From contig CAIXPS010000292.1 in the NCBI GenBank assembly GCA_903921365.1, positions 21,084 to 85,083 on the forward strand: a stretch of 64,000 nucleotides of DNA, written 5' to 3'. How positions within the stretch are numbered: the stretch's first letter is position 1; each line of letters begins with the position of its first letter. The notes beneath the pieces were generated by a model that was given only the letters and a program-made list of their open reading frames with translations, had not been told where the DNA came from and made no database searches. A program made the position numbers and the translations under genes. The DNA comes from an uncultured bacterium (GTDB lineage Bacteria; Chloroflexota; Anaerolineae; J036; Brachytrichaceae). Positions 1-7,720 of the stretch are shown here, in pieces.

Positions 1-112
1 GCACAAATCCAGATAGCGCGAAAGTGCGCGTGATCTCGCCCTGCGCATTCAGCGACCACCCTTCCAACTTCGCGAGCGTTGTTTGTGCCTCTTCTGTGCT
101 AAATTTTGTCAT
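1..112 (-). CDS. 4a-hydroxytetrahydrobiopterin dehydratase (PCD/DCoH), N-terminal fragment
   Basis: The first 37 residues of a protein that continues past the left edge. The translation begins MTKFSTEEAQ and reaches a W-x-L-x-x-x-G-x-I-x-R-x-F pattern followed by a G-F-V, which is the usual N-terminal beginning of pterin-4a-carbinolamine dehydratases (a conserved Trp, then a strand ending in the F-x-D/S-F segment). These small enzymes recycle the pterin cofactor of aromatic amino acid hydroxylases, or in many bacteria act in unknown pterin chemistry. It lies 38 bases downstream of the amidohydrolase gene on the same strand and may be cotranscribed. The catalytic histidines would lie outside the window, so the call rests on the N-terminus only. 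Confidence 0.6.
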   Translation of the reverse strand, partial: MTKFSTEEAQTTLAKLEGWSLNAQGEITRTFALSGFV

Positions 113-150
113 TGCGCCTGCTTCTCACAAATCCCTGCTCAACTGCTGAA

Positions 151-2178
151 TTATGCTGTTGTGCCGGCCTGATCTTTGCCCATCACGATGTCGATATATT
201 CATGCCGGATGACGGCGTCGTCCAGTATGCCAAATTGCGCCAACACTTCACCGATTACTTGTGACTTGTGCTCTGCGTCGCGGATGCTCCATGTGCGGCT
301 CTTTATCTCGATATAAGCGCCTGATTGTTCGGGCTTGACGATGCGATCGATATTGATAAAGAAGGTGTCATCGTCGTACAGGATCTCCCAGCGCAACCGG
401 TCTTTCTCAATCTGCACTTCGTGGGATGGCTTGAAATACTCGCGGTAGAAGCGCAGGCTGCGATCTGCCGGCGCGATGAAGCGCGAACGCGACAAGAGGA
501 TGGAGTGGGGGTACTCTCGTTCCTTCTGCGCGCCGACAAGCGTTAACCTGTAACGGCTATTGATGATCTGCCCACTTTCATCAATGTGCTCATCTTCTCG
601 ATAACGCAGGCGTGTGTTCTCACTATCAAAGTGGAAGTAGGTGTCGTATTGCTTGTAATGAACACTGCGCACTACTGTGAAATCGCTGTTATTTATGATC
701 TTGGCAATAATAGGCGCTGGATCATCGACGCGCGCCTTGAGCTGCACCTCAAACGACTCTTCCTGCTGGACGCCGCCAATGGCCGCCAGTTTGCGCAATA
801 CATCGCCCTCGCGCTCGATCAGGAACGTGTTGATCTGCGCTGCAACGGCGTTGGCGCGCGCGCGGATGTCGGATTCGTCGAGTGTCAGCAGGGTGCGATT
901 GCGCATCAGACACTTCCCGTTTACCCAGACATCGCGAACGTCGCTGCCTTTGCTGGCGTAAACGATTTGTGTATAGACGCCGTTCGGGTTGCGCGACAGG
1001 CTGTAGTACTGCGGTGTGTTGTGCAGTGTAGCCATATTGAGCACAATGATGTCAGCCCGCTTGCCTGGAACCAGCGACCCTGTCATATCGCCGATGTGGA
1101 GAGCGCGCGCGCCCTCGATCGTGCCCATCGCCATAGCCGTGCGCGCCGGAACGACCACAGGGTCGCGCGTGCTGCCTTTGGCAAGTAATGCCACAAGCCG
1201 CATCTCCTCAAAGTGGTCAAGGTCGTTGTTGCTTGCCGGCCCGTCTGTGCCGATGCCTACGTGCAAGCCCGTTGCCAGCATCTGCGTCACATTGGCGACG
1301 CCGCTGGCGAGTTTCAGGTTGGCGGTCGGATTGTGGGATATAGTTGCGCCGGCGCGTTGCAGGGTGCGCATTTCTCCCTGGTCGATAGCAGTGCAGTGTG
1401 CGGCGATGACCCTGGCCTCGAGCAAGCCATTCTTCTTCACCCAGTTCACTACGGGCATGCCGTGTTCGCGGCGCGAATCCTCTACTTCCTGGAAGGTTTC
1501 GCTGATGTGGATATGTAACGGGACATCGTACTTGATCGCCATCTCGGCGCAGCGCAACAGCAGGTTGCCGCTGCACGTGTATGGCGCATGCGGCGCAACA
1601 ACTGGAACAATGAGCGGGTGCCCTTTCCACTTCTGGATGAATTGCTCGCAGCTGACGAGGCTTTCATCCCAGGAACCGGCGTCGGGTGTGGGGTACTGCA
1701 TGATGGTCTGGCCGCAGAGCGCCCGCATGCCAGACTTTGAAATGGACTCGGCGATCGAGTCTTCATAGTAGTACATGTCATTGACGCAGGTCACCCCGCT
1801 GCGAATCATCTCGGCGCAGGCGAGTTGCGCGCCAAGCGCGACAAACTCTGGAGACACAAAATTTCGTTCGACCGGCAGCATATAGCCATACAGCCATACG
1901 TCAAGCCGCAGGTCATCGGCGAGTCCACGCAACAGCGTCATCGGCACATGTGTGTGTGCGTTGATCAACCCAGGCATGACGACATGGTTATTGCAATCGA
2001 CTACTTCAGTTGCCTGGTAAGTGCGTTCGATCTTTTCTGCCTCGCCAACAGCCACGATCTTGTCCGCTTTGATGGCGACTGCACCGCGGGGGTATAACGC
2101 AAAGTTGTCATCCATGGTGATGACGAAGCCGTTGGTGAGTATTGTGTCGACCCGGATCGGTATTTCAGCTTGAGACAT
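151..2178 (-). CDS. Amidohydrolase (SAH/MTA deaminase-like) fused to a C-terminal CYTH domain
   Basis: 675 residues in two parts. Residues 1-440 are a subtype III amidohydrolase of the S-adenosylhomocysteine/methylthioadenosine/chlorohydrolase group: metal ligands H75 and H77 in the H-T-H motif, H224 before S-E-T, H261 in A-A-H-C, and D312 in G-T-D-G. Family members deaminate adenine-type rings. After a helical linker, residues 474-670 resemble a CYTH domain (adenylate cyclase IV / thiamine triphosphatase / triphosphate tunnel fold): E477-V-Q479-L-K481 stands where the family has E-x-E-x-K, with an L-R-Y-R-E strand and a late E-I-K-S strand. The second signature acid is Gln here. Free-standing amidohydrolases of this kind end near residue 440-460, so this is a fusion. 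The substrate of either half is not deducible. A TATAAC box ends six bases before the ATG, with no Shine-Dalgarno, suggesting a leaderless mRNA. Confidence 0.85.
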   Translation of the reverse strand: MSQAEIPIRVDTILTNGFVITMDDNFALYPRGAVAIKADKIVAVGEAEKIERTYQATEVVDCNNHVVMPGLINAHTHVPMTLLRGLADDLRLDVWLYGYMLPVERNFVSPEFVALGAQLACAEMIRSGVTCVNDMYYYEDSIAESISKSGMRALCGQTIMQYPTPDAGSWDESLVSCEQFIQKWKGHPLIVPVVAPHAPYTCSGNLLLRCAEMAIKYDVPLHIHISETFQEVEDSRREHGMPVVNWVKKNGLLEARVIAAHCTAIDQGEMRTLQRAGATISHNPTANLKLASGVANVTQMLATGLHVGIGTDGPASNNDLDHFEEMRLVALLAKGSTRDPVVVPARTAMAMGTIEGARALHIGDMTGSLVPGKRADIIVLNMATLHNTPQYYSLSRNPNGVYTQIVYASKGSDVRDVWVNGKCLMRNRTLLTLDESDIRARANAVAAQINTFLIEREGDVLRKLAAIGGVQQEESFEVQLKARVDDPAPIIAKIINNSDFTVVRSVHYKQYDTYFHFDSENTRLRYREDEHIDESGQIINSRYRLTLVGAQKEREYPHSILLSRSRFIAPADRSLRFYREYFKPSHEVQIEKDRLRWEILYDDDTFFINIDRIVKPEQSGAYIEIKSRTWSIRDAEHKSQVIGEVLAQFGILDDAVIRHEYIDIVMGKDQAGTTA

Positions 2179-2184
2179 GGGGAT

Positions 2185-2190
2185 GTTATA
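2185..2190 (-). promoter_or_regulatory. -10 box (TATAAC) of the amidohydrolase gene, leaderless spacing
   Basis: On the minus strand TATAAC is followed by exactly six bases and the ATG at 2178. That spacing places the predicted transcription start on the A of the start codon. No purine-rich ribosome-binding site precedes the ATG. No good -35 is seen. Confidence 0.5.
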
Positions 2191-2204
2191 ACATAGATGT
2201 GGGG

Positions 2205-2233
2205 TTGCACAGTCTTGAAAATGCTTTTATACT
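2205..2233 (+). promoter_or_regulatory. Sigma-70-type promoter upstream of the EamA transporter leader
   Basis: TTGCAC at 2205-2210 and TATACT at 2228-2233 are separated by 17 bases, close to the housekeeping consensus. A start near 2240 would give a leader of about 165 bases before the transporter gene, and that leader contains two terminator hairpins. Confidence 0.5.
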
Positions 2234-2257
2234 GAGCATAATTTCATAAGCTGATTT

Positions 2258-2303
2258 CTCCACGTTGAGAGCCGGGCGCAGTGTTTGCACTCCGGCTTTT
2301 TTG
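2258..2303 (+). terminator. Intrinsic terminator 1 in the EamA leader
   Basis: A hairpin with AGCCGG at 2270-2275 pairing with CCGGCT at 2292-2297, extended by AGTG/CACT inside, and followed by six T. It is preceded by CTCCACGTTGAGAG, which recurs almost exactly before the second hairpin 66 bases downstream. It lies between a good promoter and the transporter start codon, so it either attenuates that gene or ends a small RNA. Confidence 0.7.
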
Positions 2304-2323
2304 CGTTTCAGGAGTGTTTACGT

Positions 2324-2369
2324 TCTCCATGTAGAGAGCCGGATGTGTCAATGACACGCCGGCTTTTTC
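2324..2369 (+). terminator. Intrinsic terminator 2 in the EamA leader (copy of terminator 1)
   Basis: AGCCGG at 2337-2342 pairs with CCGGCT at 2359-2364, with GTGTC/GACAC inside (2345-2349 and 2353-2357), followed by five T. The preceding CTCCATGTAGAGAG repeats the sequence in front of terminator 1. The outer stem is identical in both copies while the inner stem differs but keeps pairing. Confidence 0.7.
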
Positions 2370-2403
2370 GATTTTTCGAGACATCAGTCTGAGGCAACAG
2401 GTA

Positions 2404-3321
2404 ATGACTAGAAAAGGTATTTTTGCGGACGCGTCACTGCTGATGATCGCCATCATCTGGGGAGCCACGTTCCCCATGGTCAAAGGCGCCGTCGAGAGCT
2501 TCCCGGTGTTCTCATTCCTCGCGGTTCGTTTCGCCATCGCGTCTGTTGCCCTGTTGCTTCTGACCTGGCGCACATTGCGCGCGATTCCTCGCAAGTGGGT
2601 GATCGCCGGGTTGCTTGCCGGTTTGGTCAATTTCGCCGGTTTTGCGCTTCAAACGTATGGGCTGCAGACAATCGCGCCCGGACGCGCCGCCTTTATCACA
2701 GGTTTGTATGGCGCACTCGTCCCATTCATTCTGGTATTTATTGGCAAGGGTAAGATCACCCCCATGATGTGGGCGGCGATTGGGCTTTCTGTTGTGGGGT
2801 TGATGTTCCTGTTCTGGCATGACCTGACTTTCAGTTTCGCTGGCGGCGATATCCTGGTAATTCTGTGCGCATTTGCGTTCGCGTTGCAGATCGTCATGGT
2901 CGGGCTGTTTCCCAAAGACCTGGACCCCAGGCCAATGGCCACATTACAGGCGCTATCGTGTTTTGGCGCGGCGGCACTTTTTGCGGTGGTCGCTGACCAT
3001 CCCATGCCTGCGATTCCAGTGGACACACTGGGTGCAGCCGCCTTCACGGGTTTACTGGGCACGGCTCTGGCCCTGCTGGTGCAGACTTGGGCGCAACGCC
3101 ATACACCCACCTCACACGCAGCACTGATCCTGTGCACTGAGCCAGTCTGGGGGGCGATTGCCAGTGTGACATTGTTCGGCGAGGTATTCACACCGTTAGC
3201 AACGCTGGGTTGCGTATTCATGTTGGTCAGCATGGTAGCGCCCGATCTGGCGGGAAACATCCGGACGCTGTTCCAGCGTCGTGTGGCTGAACCGGCATCT
3301 TTTGGTCTTCCTGCGCGTTAA
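2404..3321 (+). CDS. EamA/DMT-family transporter
   Basis: 305 residues, about ten hydrophobic segments in the two-fold repeated arrangement of drug/metabolite (EamA) exporters. The first segment carries the usual I-W-G-A-T-F-P motif at residues 18-24, and each half has the family's proline/glycine-rich helices. Family members export amino acids, metabolites or toxic compounds across the cytoplasmic membrane; the substrate cannot be told from sequence. Unlike most neighbours it has a long leader with two tandem terminators, so expression may be controlled by antitermination. The start at 2404 has only a weak purine stretch (ACAGG) upstream. Confidence 0.85.
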   Translation: MTRKGIFADASLLMIAIIWGATFPMVKGAVESFPVFSFLAVRFAIASVALLLLTWRTLRAIPRKWVIAGLLAGLVNFAGFALQTYGLQTIAPGRAAFITGLYGALVPFILVFIGKGKITPMMWAAIGLSVVGLMFLFWHDLTFSFAGGDILVILCAFAFALQIVMVGLFPKDLDPRPMATLQALSCFGAAALFAVVADHPMPAIPVDTLGAAAFTGLLGTALALLVQTWAQRHTPTSHAALILCTEPVWGAIASVTLFGEVFTPLATLGCVFMLVSMVAPDLAGNIRTLFQRRVAEPASFGLPAR

Positions 3322-3375
3322 GCAGTCATTCGGGGTTGCCCGGTAATACTTAGAAACCGGATAGAGTTGATATAG

Positions 3376-3381
3376 TAAAAT
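3376..3381 (+). promoter_or_regulatory. -10 box (TAAAAT) of the FHA regulator gene, leaderless spacing
   Basis: TAAAAT ends six bases before the ATG at 3388, overlapping a TATAGT at 3371-3376. An earlier ATG at 3380 runs straight into a stop codon. No Shine-Dalgarno is present. Confidence 0.45.
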
Positions 3382-3387
3382 GAGTGC

Positions 3388-4107
3388 ATGACTGGTCAAC
3401 GAGAAACTATACAACCTATCCAGGCTGCGCTGTTGCAAGGCGCCGGAAATGTCCGCATCCTGTTAAATCTACCGCTGATCCGTATTGGCCGCGGTGTATC
3501 GGGGGAAGGGGACATTGTAGTTGCGCCCGATGATACGCAGGTGTCACGTGAGCATGCCAGATTGATTCTTGATCTGGGCCGCTGGCTGCTTGAAGACTGT
3601 AGCCGCAATGGCACGCTGGTCAACGGAGAGATCATCCACACTCAACGCGTCGTCCTGGGCGCGGGCGACCGAATACAGATTGGCAGTTCTTTTGACTTCG
3701 TCTTTAAAGACTTGAACGTCACAGACGCTTCGCCTGTGACGGATCAACAGTTTGCTGCCCAGCAGTTCGTTCCAAATACCCGCGAGACGCCTCCGACAGA
3801 CAAAGGCATTTGGATCAGCCCAAGCGCAGCGATCTGGCGCGATGGGGTGTGCCTGCCCGCGAACCTCTCCCGAACAGAATACCGGTTACTCAAGTTCCTG
3901 TCGAAGCGCCCCGGCGATGTGTGTGACTATGAAACGACGATCCACGCAGTGTGGGGAATGGCGCGCGACAAGGACAGCTTGCACGAGCTCATTTATCGGG
4001 TTCGGCGCAAGATCGAAGTTGATCCGGCGCAACCGAAATACCTGATCATCCGCGCGGGGATAGGAGTTGTGTTTTTTTCGCTCGGCAGTGATAGCGGCAC
4101 TCAGTAG
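3388..4107 (+). CDS. FHA domain plus OmpR-type winged-helix DNA-binding protein
   Basis: 239 residues. Residues 25-110 form a forkhead-associated domain with the expected I-G-R, the S-R-E-H-A-R motif near residues 53-58 and a later N-G-T near 72, which bind phosphothreonine peptides. Residues 135-235 match the Trans_reg_C winged helix: L-S-R-T-E-Y-R-L-L-K-F-L, then V-W-G-M, then the recognition-helix region L-I-Y-R-V-R-R-K-I, ending in the C-terminal beta hairpin R-A-G-I-G-V. No receiver domain is present, so the protein is presumably switched by binding a Ser/Thr-phosphorylated partner rather than by aspartate phosphorylation. Both domains are well supported; the target genes and the partner kinase are unknown and no Ser/Thr kinase gene is in the window. 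Confidence 0.85.
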   Translation: MTGQRETIQPIQAALLQGAGNVRILLNLPLIRIGRGVSGEGDIVVAPDDTQVSREHARLILDLGRWLLEDCSRNGTLVNGEIIHTQRVVLGAGDRIQIGSSFDFVFKDLNVTDASPVTDQQFAAQQFVPNTRETPPTDKGIWISPSAAIWRDGVCLPANLSRTEYRLLKFLSKRPGDVCDYETTIHAVWGMARDKDSLHELIYRVRRKIEVDPAQPKYLIIRAGIGVVFFSLGSDSGTQ

Positions 4108-4114
4108 GGTAACG

Positions 4115-4155
4115 GGGATAAAAAACGCGACACCCGCAGTAAAGCGGATGTCGCG
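4115..4155 (-). terminator. Intrinsic terminator of the RNase J gene
   Basis: Inverted repeat 4126-4137 / 4144-4155 (eleven pairs, one mismatch). Read on the minus strand it is followed by six U, about 40 bases after the RNase J stop codon. It may also end the convergent FHA regulator transcript, which has no U run on its side. Confidence 0.7.
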
Positions 4156-4195
4156 CATTTGAGCTCCTTCGGAACTACGGTTGCCTGGGTTTCCT

Positions 4196-5842
4196 CTACG
4201 CCACGACCGGGATGATCATTGGCCGCCGGCGGGTTTCGGCGTATACAAACTTGCTGAGCGCCTCGGATGCCTTGTCCTTGATCGTCGTTTCGCTGGTGCT
4301 GGTGTTGACGTTCTTCAGAGCTTCGTTTACGGTGGTCGACATCGCCTTGAGCAGTGAGTCCGCCCCCTTCATGTAAACAAAGCCGCGCGTAATTAACTCC
4401 GGCGTCTCGCTGAGGCGCCCAGTGGCGTCGCGGCGCAATACCATCAGGATAAACCCGTCGCGAGACAGCACCTCACGGTCGCGAATGACGACGGGTCCAA
4501 TGTCGCCGACGCCGCTGCCATCCACGAATACATAACCGCCCGGCACGCGTTCGAGTTGCTTAGCCGCCCCGTCGGTAAACTCAATTGGGACGCCATTCTC
4601 CACGACAAACACATTCTCGGAGGGAATGCCAAGGTCGGTGGCCAGGCGCGCGTGCGCCCTCAGCATCCTTAGTTCGCCATGCACCGGGATAAAGAACTTG
4701 GGACGCACCAGGCTGATGAGCAGCTTTTGTTCTTCCTGGCTAGCGTGACCGGAGACGTGGACGCGCGCGAGCGGAGAATAAACCACGTTCGCACCCTTCT
4801 GGAAGAGCCGGTTGATGATGCGATGGACATACTCCTCGTTGCCAGGTATTGAGTGCGCTGATATGACGATGGTGTCGCCCTTCATCACATTGATAACCGG
4901 GTGCTTGCCGGTAGCCATGCGCGCCAGCACAGCGCTTGGTTCGCCCTGGCTGCCCGTTGCCATGATGGCGACCTCGTTTGGTTTCATCCTCACAGAGTCT
5001 TCAAGGCGAACCAGCATGCCGTCGGGGATACTCAGATAGCCCATTTTCTGAGCCATCTTTACGTTGTCGACCATACTCGTGCCCGCGAGCGAGAGCTTGC
5101 GCCCATAGATTTCGCAGATGTTAACCACCTGCTGAACGCGCGATATCAGCGACGCGAACGTGGCAATAATGATGCGCCCGTCGGCGTCGCGGAAGACGTG
5201 CTCAAACGCTGGTTCGATGGCGCGTTCACTTGGCGTGATCCCAGGCTGCTCGGCGTTCGTGCTGTCTGACAACAATGCCAGGACGCCGCGCCCGGCGAAC
5301 TCGGCCAACTTGGTGAAGTCCGGTTTGTGTCCGTCAACGGGGGTGTGGTCAAACTTAAAGTCCCCGCTGTGGACGATCAGCCCTGCCGGTGTGGTCACGC
5401 CATAACCGACATTGTCGGGGATGCTGTGGTTCATCCGGAACAGCTCAACATTAAATGGCCCGATGTTTAATACAGCATCGGTTGGAACCATGTTGATGGT
5501 GGTGTCTGCGAGTTTGGCGCTGCGCAGTTTTACATCAAGCAACCCTTTAGTCAGCGGAGTTGCATACAGTGGAACGCCCGGAAATTCCTTGACGAGATAG
5601 GGAACAGCGCCGGTATGATCTTCATGACCGTGCGTGATAATTATCCCGCGGATGATATCCTTTTTATCTTTTAGATAGGAATAGTCTGGGATGACGGCGT
5701 CAATGCCGTGCATGTCGGATTCGGGAAACATGAGACCGCAATCTACGACCAGGATATTGTTCCCGTATTCGTAGATCATCATGTTTTTGCCGACTTCGCC
5801 CAGACCTCCCAGTGGAATCCATTTTAGTGCTTGTGATGACAT
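4196..5842 (-). CDS. rnj: Ribonuclease J
   Basis: 548 residues, typical length for RNase J1/J2. N-terminal metallo-beta-lactamase domain with the H-G-H-E-D-H zinc motif around residues 71-76, followed by the beta-CASP domain and the C-terminal tail. Downstream signatures include S-G-D-F-K-F-D-H-T-P and V-H-V-S-G-H-A-S-Q-E-E, both highly conserved in RNase J. The enzyme combines 5'-3' exonuclease and endonuclease activity in mRNA turnover and rRNA maturation. The start at 5842 has no Shine-Dalgarno; a TATAAG box ends eight bases upstream. Its gene faces the homoserine dehydrogenase gene across an 81-base divergent promoter region. Confidence 0.95.
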   Translation of the reverse strand: MSSQALKWIPLGGLGEVGKNMMIYEYGNNILVVDCGLMFPESDMHGIDAVIPDYSYLKDKKDIIRGIIITHGHEDHTGAVPYLVKEFPGVPLYATPLTKGLLDVKLRSAKLADTTINMVPTDAVLNIGPFNVELFRMNHSIPDNVGYGVTTPAGLIVHSGDFKFDHTPVDGHKPDFTKLAEFAGRGVLALLSDSTNAEQPGITPSERAIEPAFEHVFRDADGRIIIATFASLISRVQQVVNICEIYGRKLSLAGTSMVDNVKMAQKMGYLSIPDGMLVRLEDSVRMKPNEVAIMATGSQGEPSAVLARMATGKHPVINVMKGDTIVISAHSIPGNEEYVHRIINRLFQKGANVVYSPLARVHVSGHASQEEQKLLISLVRPKFFIPVHGELRMLRAHARLATDLGIPSENVFVVENGVPIEFTDGAAKQLERVPGGYVFVDGSGVGDIGPVVIRDREVLSRDGFILMVLRRDATGRLSETPELITRGFVYMKGADSLLKAMSTTVNEALKNVNTSTSETTIKDKASEALSKFVYAETRRRPMIIPVVA

Positions 5843-5850
5843 GAAGTATT

Positions 5851-5856
5851 CTTATA
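5851..5856 (-). promoter_or_regulatory. -10 box (TATAAG) of the RNase J gene
   Basis: On the minus strand TATAAG lies eight bases before the ATG at 5842, giving a leader of zero to two bases. Confidence 0.4.
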
Positions 5857-5923
5857 GAGTAACCTTAATTCAATTAACTCTATTATACTCTTTCAACAGC
5901 CTAGATTTATTTTACTCACAATT

Positions 5924-7009
5924 ATGAGCCAAACATCCACTGACATAAAGAGCCGCGCCATTTTTCTTCTGGGATTTGGAGGTGTTGGTCGCGCATTAAC
6001 ACGCCAGATTATTGCAGCCCGACAGCTTCATGCAACGCGCAATCACTTGCGCCTGAGCGTGAATGGCATTGCTGATAGCAGCGGTGTTGTTCTTGCGGCA
6101 GATGGCATGAGTGACGAACAACTGAACCGCCTGTTGGAAGCAAAGACGCATTCCGGACGGTTGGGCGTCGAGCAGGCGCCGCTGCGATCTGTGCAACCAT
6201 CTTCGCATCTTGCACCTGGGACAATCGTTGTAGACACTACTGCGACCGATGTTACCGCGCCGTTTCTTGTGGCAGCGATGCGCGCAGCATGCGGTGTCGT
6301 GCTGGCAAACAAGTTGCCAATGGCCGGCGACCTGGCATGGTATGACGTTTTTGCCGCAGGGTCTGCGCGTTGGGAAACGACGGTGGGCGCCGCTCTCCCC
6401 GTGATATCCACCGTGCGGACTCTGCTGGACAGCGGCGATGAAATTCAACACATCGAAGGGTCGCTGAGCGGCACGTTGGGCTTTATTGCATCCCAACTCG
6501 AAGCCGGCGTTCTCTTCGGTGACGCAGTTCGGGACGCCAGGCAGCGCGGCTATACCGAGCCTGACCCGCGCCAGGATCTGGGTGGCTTGGATGCGGCGCG
6601 CAAGGCATTGATTCTGGCGCGCATGGTCGGTTATCGGTTGAACATGAGCGATGTGCAGGTCGAGTCGCTTTATCCGGCTGAGATGGATCACCTGTCGGTG
6701 GATGCGTTTCTGCATGAGGTGGACAGCCTCAATGCTTCCATGGCATTACGCGCCAACGCATTGACACAGGGTGGCAGAAGACTGCGCTATGCGGCGACAG
6801 TCGAAAACGGCCGGTGCGGTGTTGGGCTTGTGGGCGCTGATCCGGTAAGCAAGCTGGGCGGCATCAGAACGTCAGACAGCATCGTCGTCTTCAGCACAAA
6901 GTTCTACAGCGAAAATCCACTCGCGATCAGCGGGCGAGGAGCCGGTCAGGAAGTGACTGCCGCCGGCGTTCTCGGCGATATTGTTGACCTCTCACGCGAG
7001 ATGGCCTGA
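5924..7009 (+). CDS. hom: Homoserine dehydrogenase, ACT-less
   Basis: 361 residues. An N-terminal NAD(P)-binding fold with G-F-G-G-V-G-R at residues 17-23 is followed by the catalytic domain with the family's V-L-A-N-K near 130, G-S-L-S-G-T-L-G-F-I near 181-190 and the Y-T-E-P-D-P-R-x-D-L segment near 210-219. The Lys and acidic residues of the active site are in place. It reduces aspartate semialdehyde to homoserine, the branch point to threonine and methionine. It lacks the C-terminal ACT domain of the longer feedback-regulated form. A possible TTTACT -10 box ends seven bases before the start; no Shine-Dalgarno. It is monocistronic, with a terminator directly downstream. Confidence 0.92.
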   Translation: MSQTSTDIKSRAIFLLGFGGVGRALTRQIIAARQLHATRNHLRLSVNGIADSSGVVLAADGMSDEQLNRLLEAKTHSGRLGVEQAPLRSVQPSSHLAPGTIVVDTTATDVTAPFLVAAMRAACGVVLANKLPMAGDLAWYDVFAAGSARWETTVGAALPVISTVRTLLDSGDEIQHIEGSLSGTLGFIASQLEAGVLFGDAVRDARQRGYTEPDPRQDLGGLDAARKALILARMVGYRLNMSDVQVESLYPAEMDHLSVDAFLHEVDSLNASMALRANALTQGGRRLRYAATVENGRCGVGLVGADPVSKLGGIRTSDSIVVFSTKFYSENPLAISGRGAGQEVTAAGVLGDIVDLSREMA

Positions 7010-7023
7010 TCGCTATAGAGCAT

Positions 7024-7071
7024 GCGCGCGTCCAACACCCTGGCTTTACAGGATGCTGGACGCGCATTTAT
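7024..7071 (+). terminator. Terminator after homoserine dehydrogenase
   Basis: Nine perfect pairs, 7026-7034 with 7057-7065, enclosing an imperfect inner stem, followed by ATTTATTTC. It sits 16 bases after the hom stop codon. Confidence 0.6.
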
Positions 7072-7072
7072 T

Positions 7073-7720
7073 TCATTTGGCGGCGAAACGAGCCACATCG
7101 CCGGCCACCGTGTCCGTCGGCGTCTGGAAGGGATAGGCCATGCGCCAGTTTCCCTGCGGGTCGATCAAGTAAGTGAAAGAGGTATGAGCAACCAGGTAAC
7201 TGGCTTGCGTGCCGGTTGGTTTCTGCTTCTCAAACTTTACCCCATAATCCAGCCCGATATTGGCAACACGGTCTGAGGCGCCGGTCAGTCCGACAAACGA
7301 GGGATCGAACGCATTCACGTAATTGAGCATGACTTCAGGCGTGTCGCGTTCTCCATCAACAGTGATAAAGACGAAGGCGACTTTATCCACCAATGCCTGG
7401 GAAGTCTCAGCCAGTTTGGCCCGCACTCTTTTGAATTCGGACAACGTCAAAGGGCAGACGTCCGGGCAGTGCGTGTAACCGAAAAACAACAGCACCACCT
7501 TTCCACGGTAGTCGCTTAAATGAGCCGGTTTGCCATACTGATTTGTCAGATCAAAGTCGCGCGCGGGGTGGACGTTATCGATGACCAGTCCGCCTGGGGT
7601 AGGGGTAGGCACTGGCGGCGCCAGTAGATTAGGCGCTATCGAGAGACCCAGGCCAATGATGATCATCACGATAATTGAGCCGACGACGGCGCCCAATAAT
7701 ACTAAGCCATCTTTCTTCAT
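7073..7720 (-). CDS. SCO1/SenC/PrrC-family protein
   Basis: 215 residues with one N-terminal membrane segment (residues 6-30) and a thioredoxin-like domain outside. The copper site is visible: C-P-D-V-C in F-F-G-Y-T-H-C-P-D-V-C-P, and the distant His in A-H-T-S-F-T-Y-L-I-D. Family members deliver copper to the CuA site of cytochrome oxidase or act in redox sensing. No oxidase gene is nearby. The start codon abuts the stop codon of trpA with no gap, so it is probably cotranscribed with trpA although the functions are unrelated. Confidence 0.9.
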   Translation of the reverse strand: MKKDGLVLLGAVVGSIIVMIIIGLGLSIAPNLLAPPVPTPTPGGLVIDNVHPARDFDLTNQYGKPAHLSDYRGKVVLLFFGYTHCPDVCPLTLSEFKRVRAKLAETSQALVDKVAFVFITVDGERDTPEVMLNYVNAFDPSFVGLTGASDRVANIGLDYGVKFEKQKPTGTQASYLVAHTSFTYLIDPQGNWRMAYPFQTPTDTVAGDVARFAAK

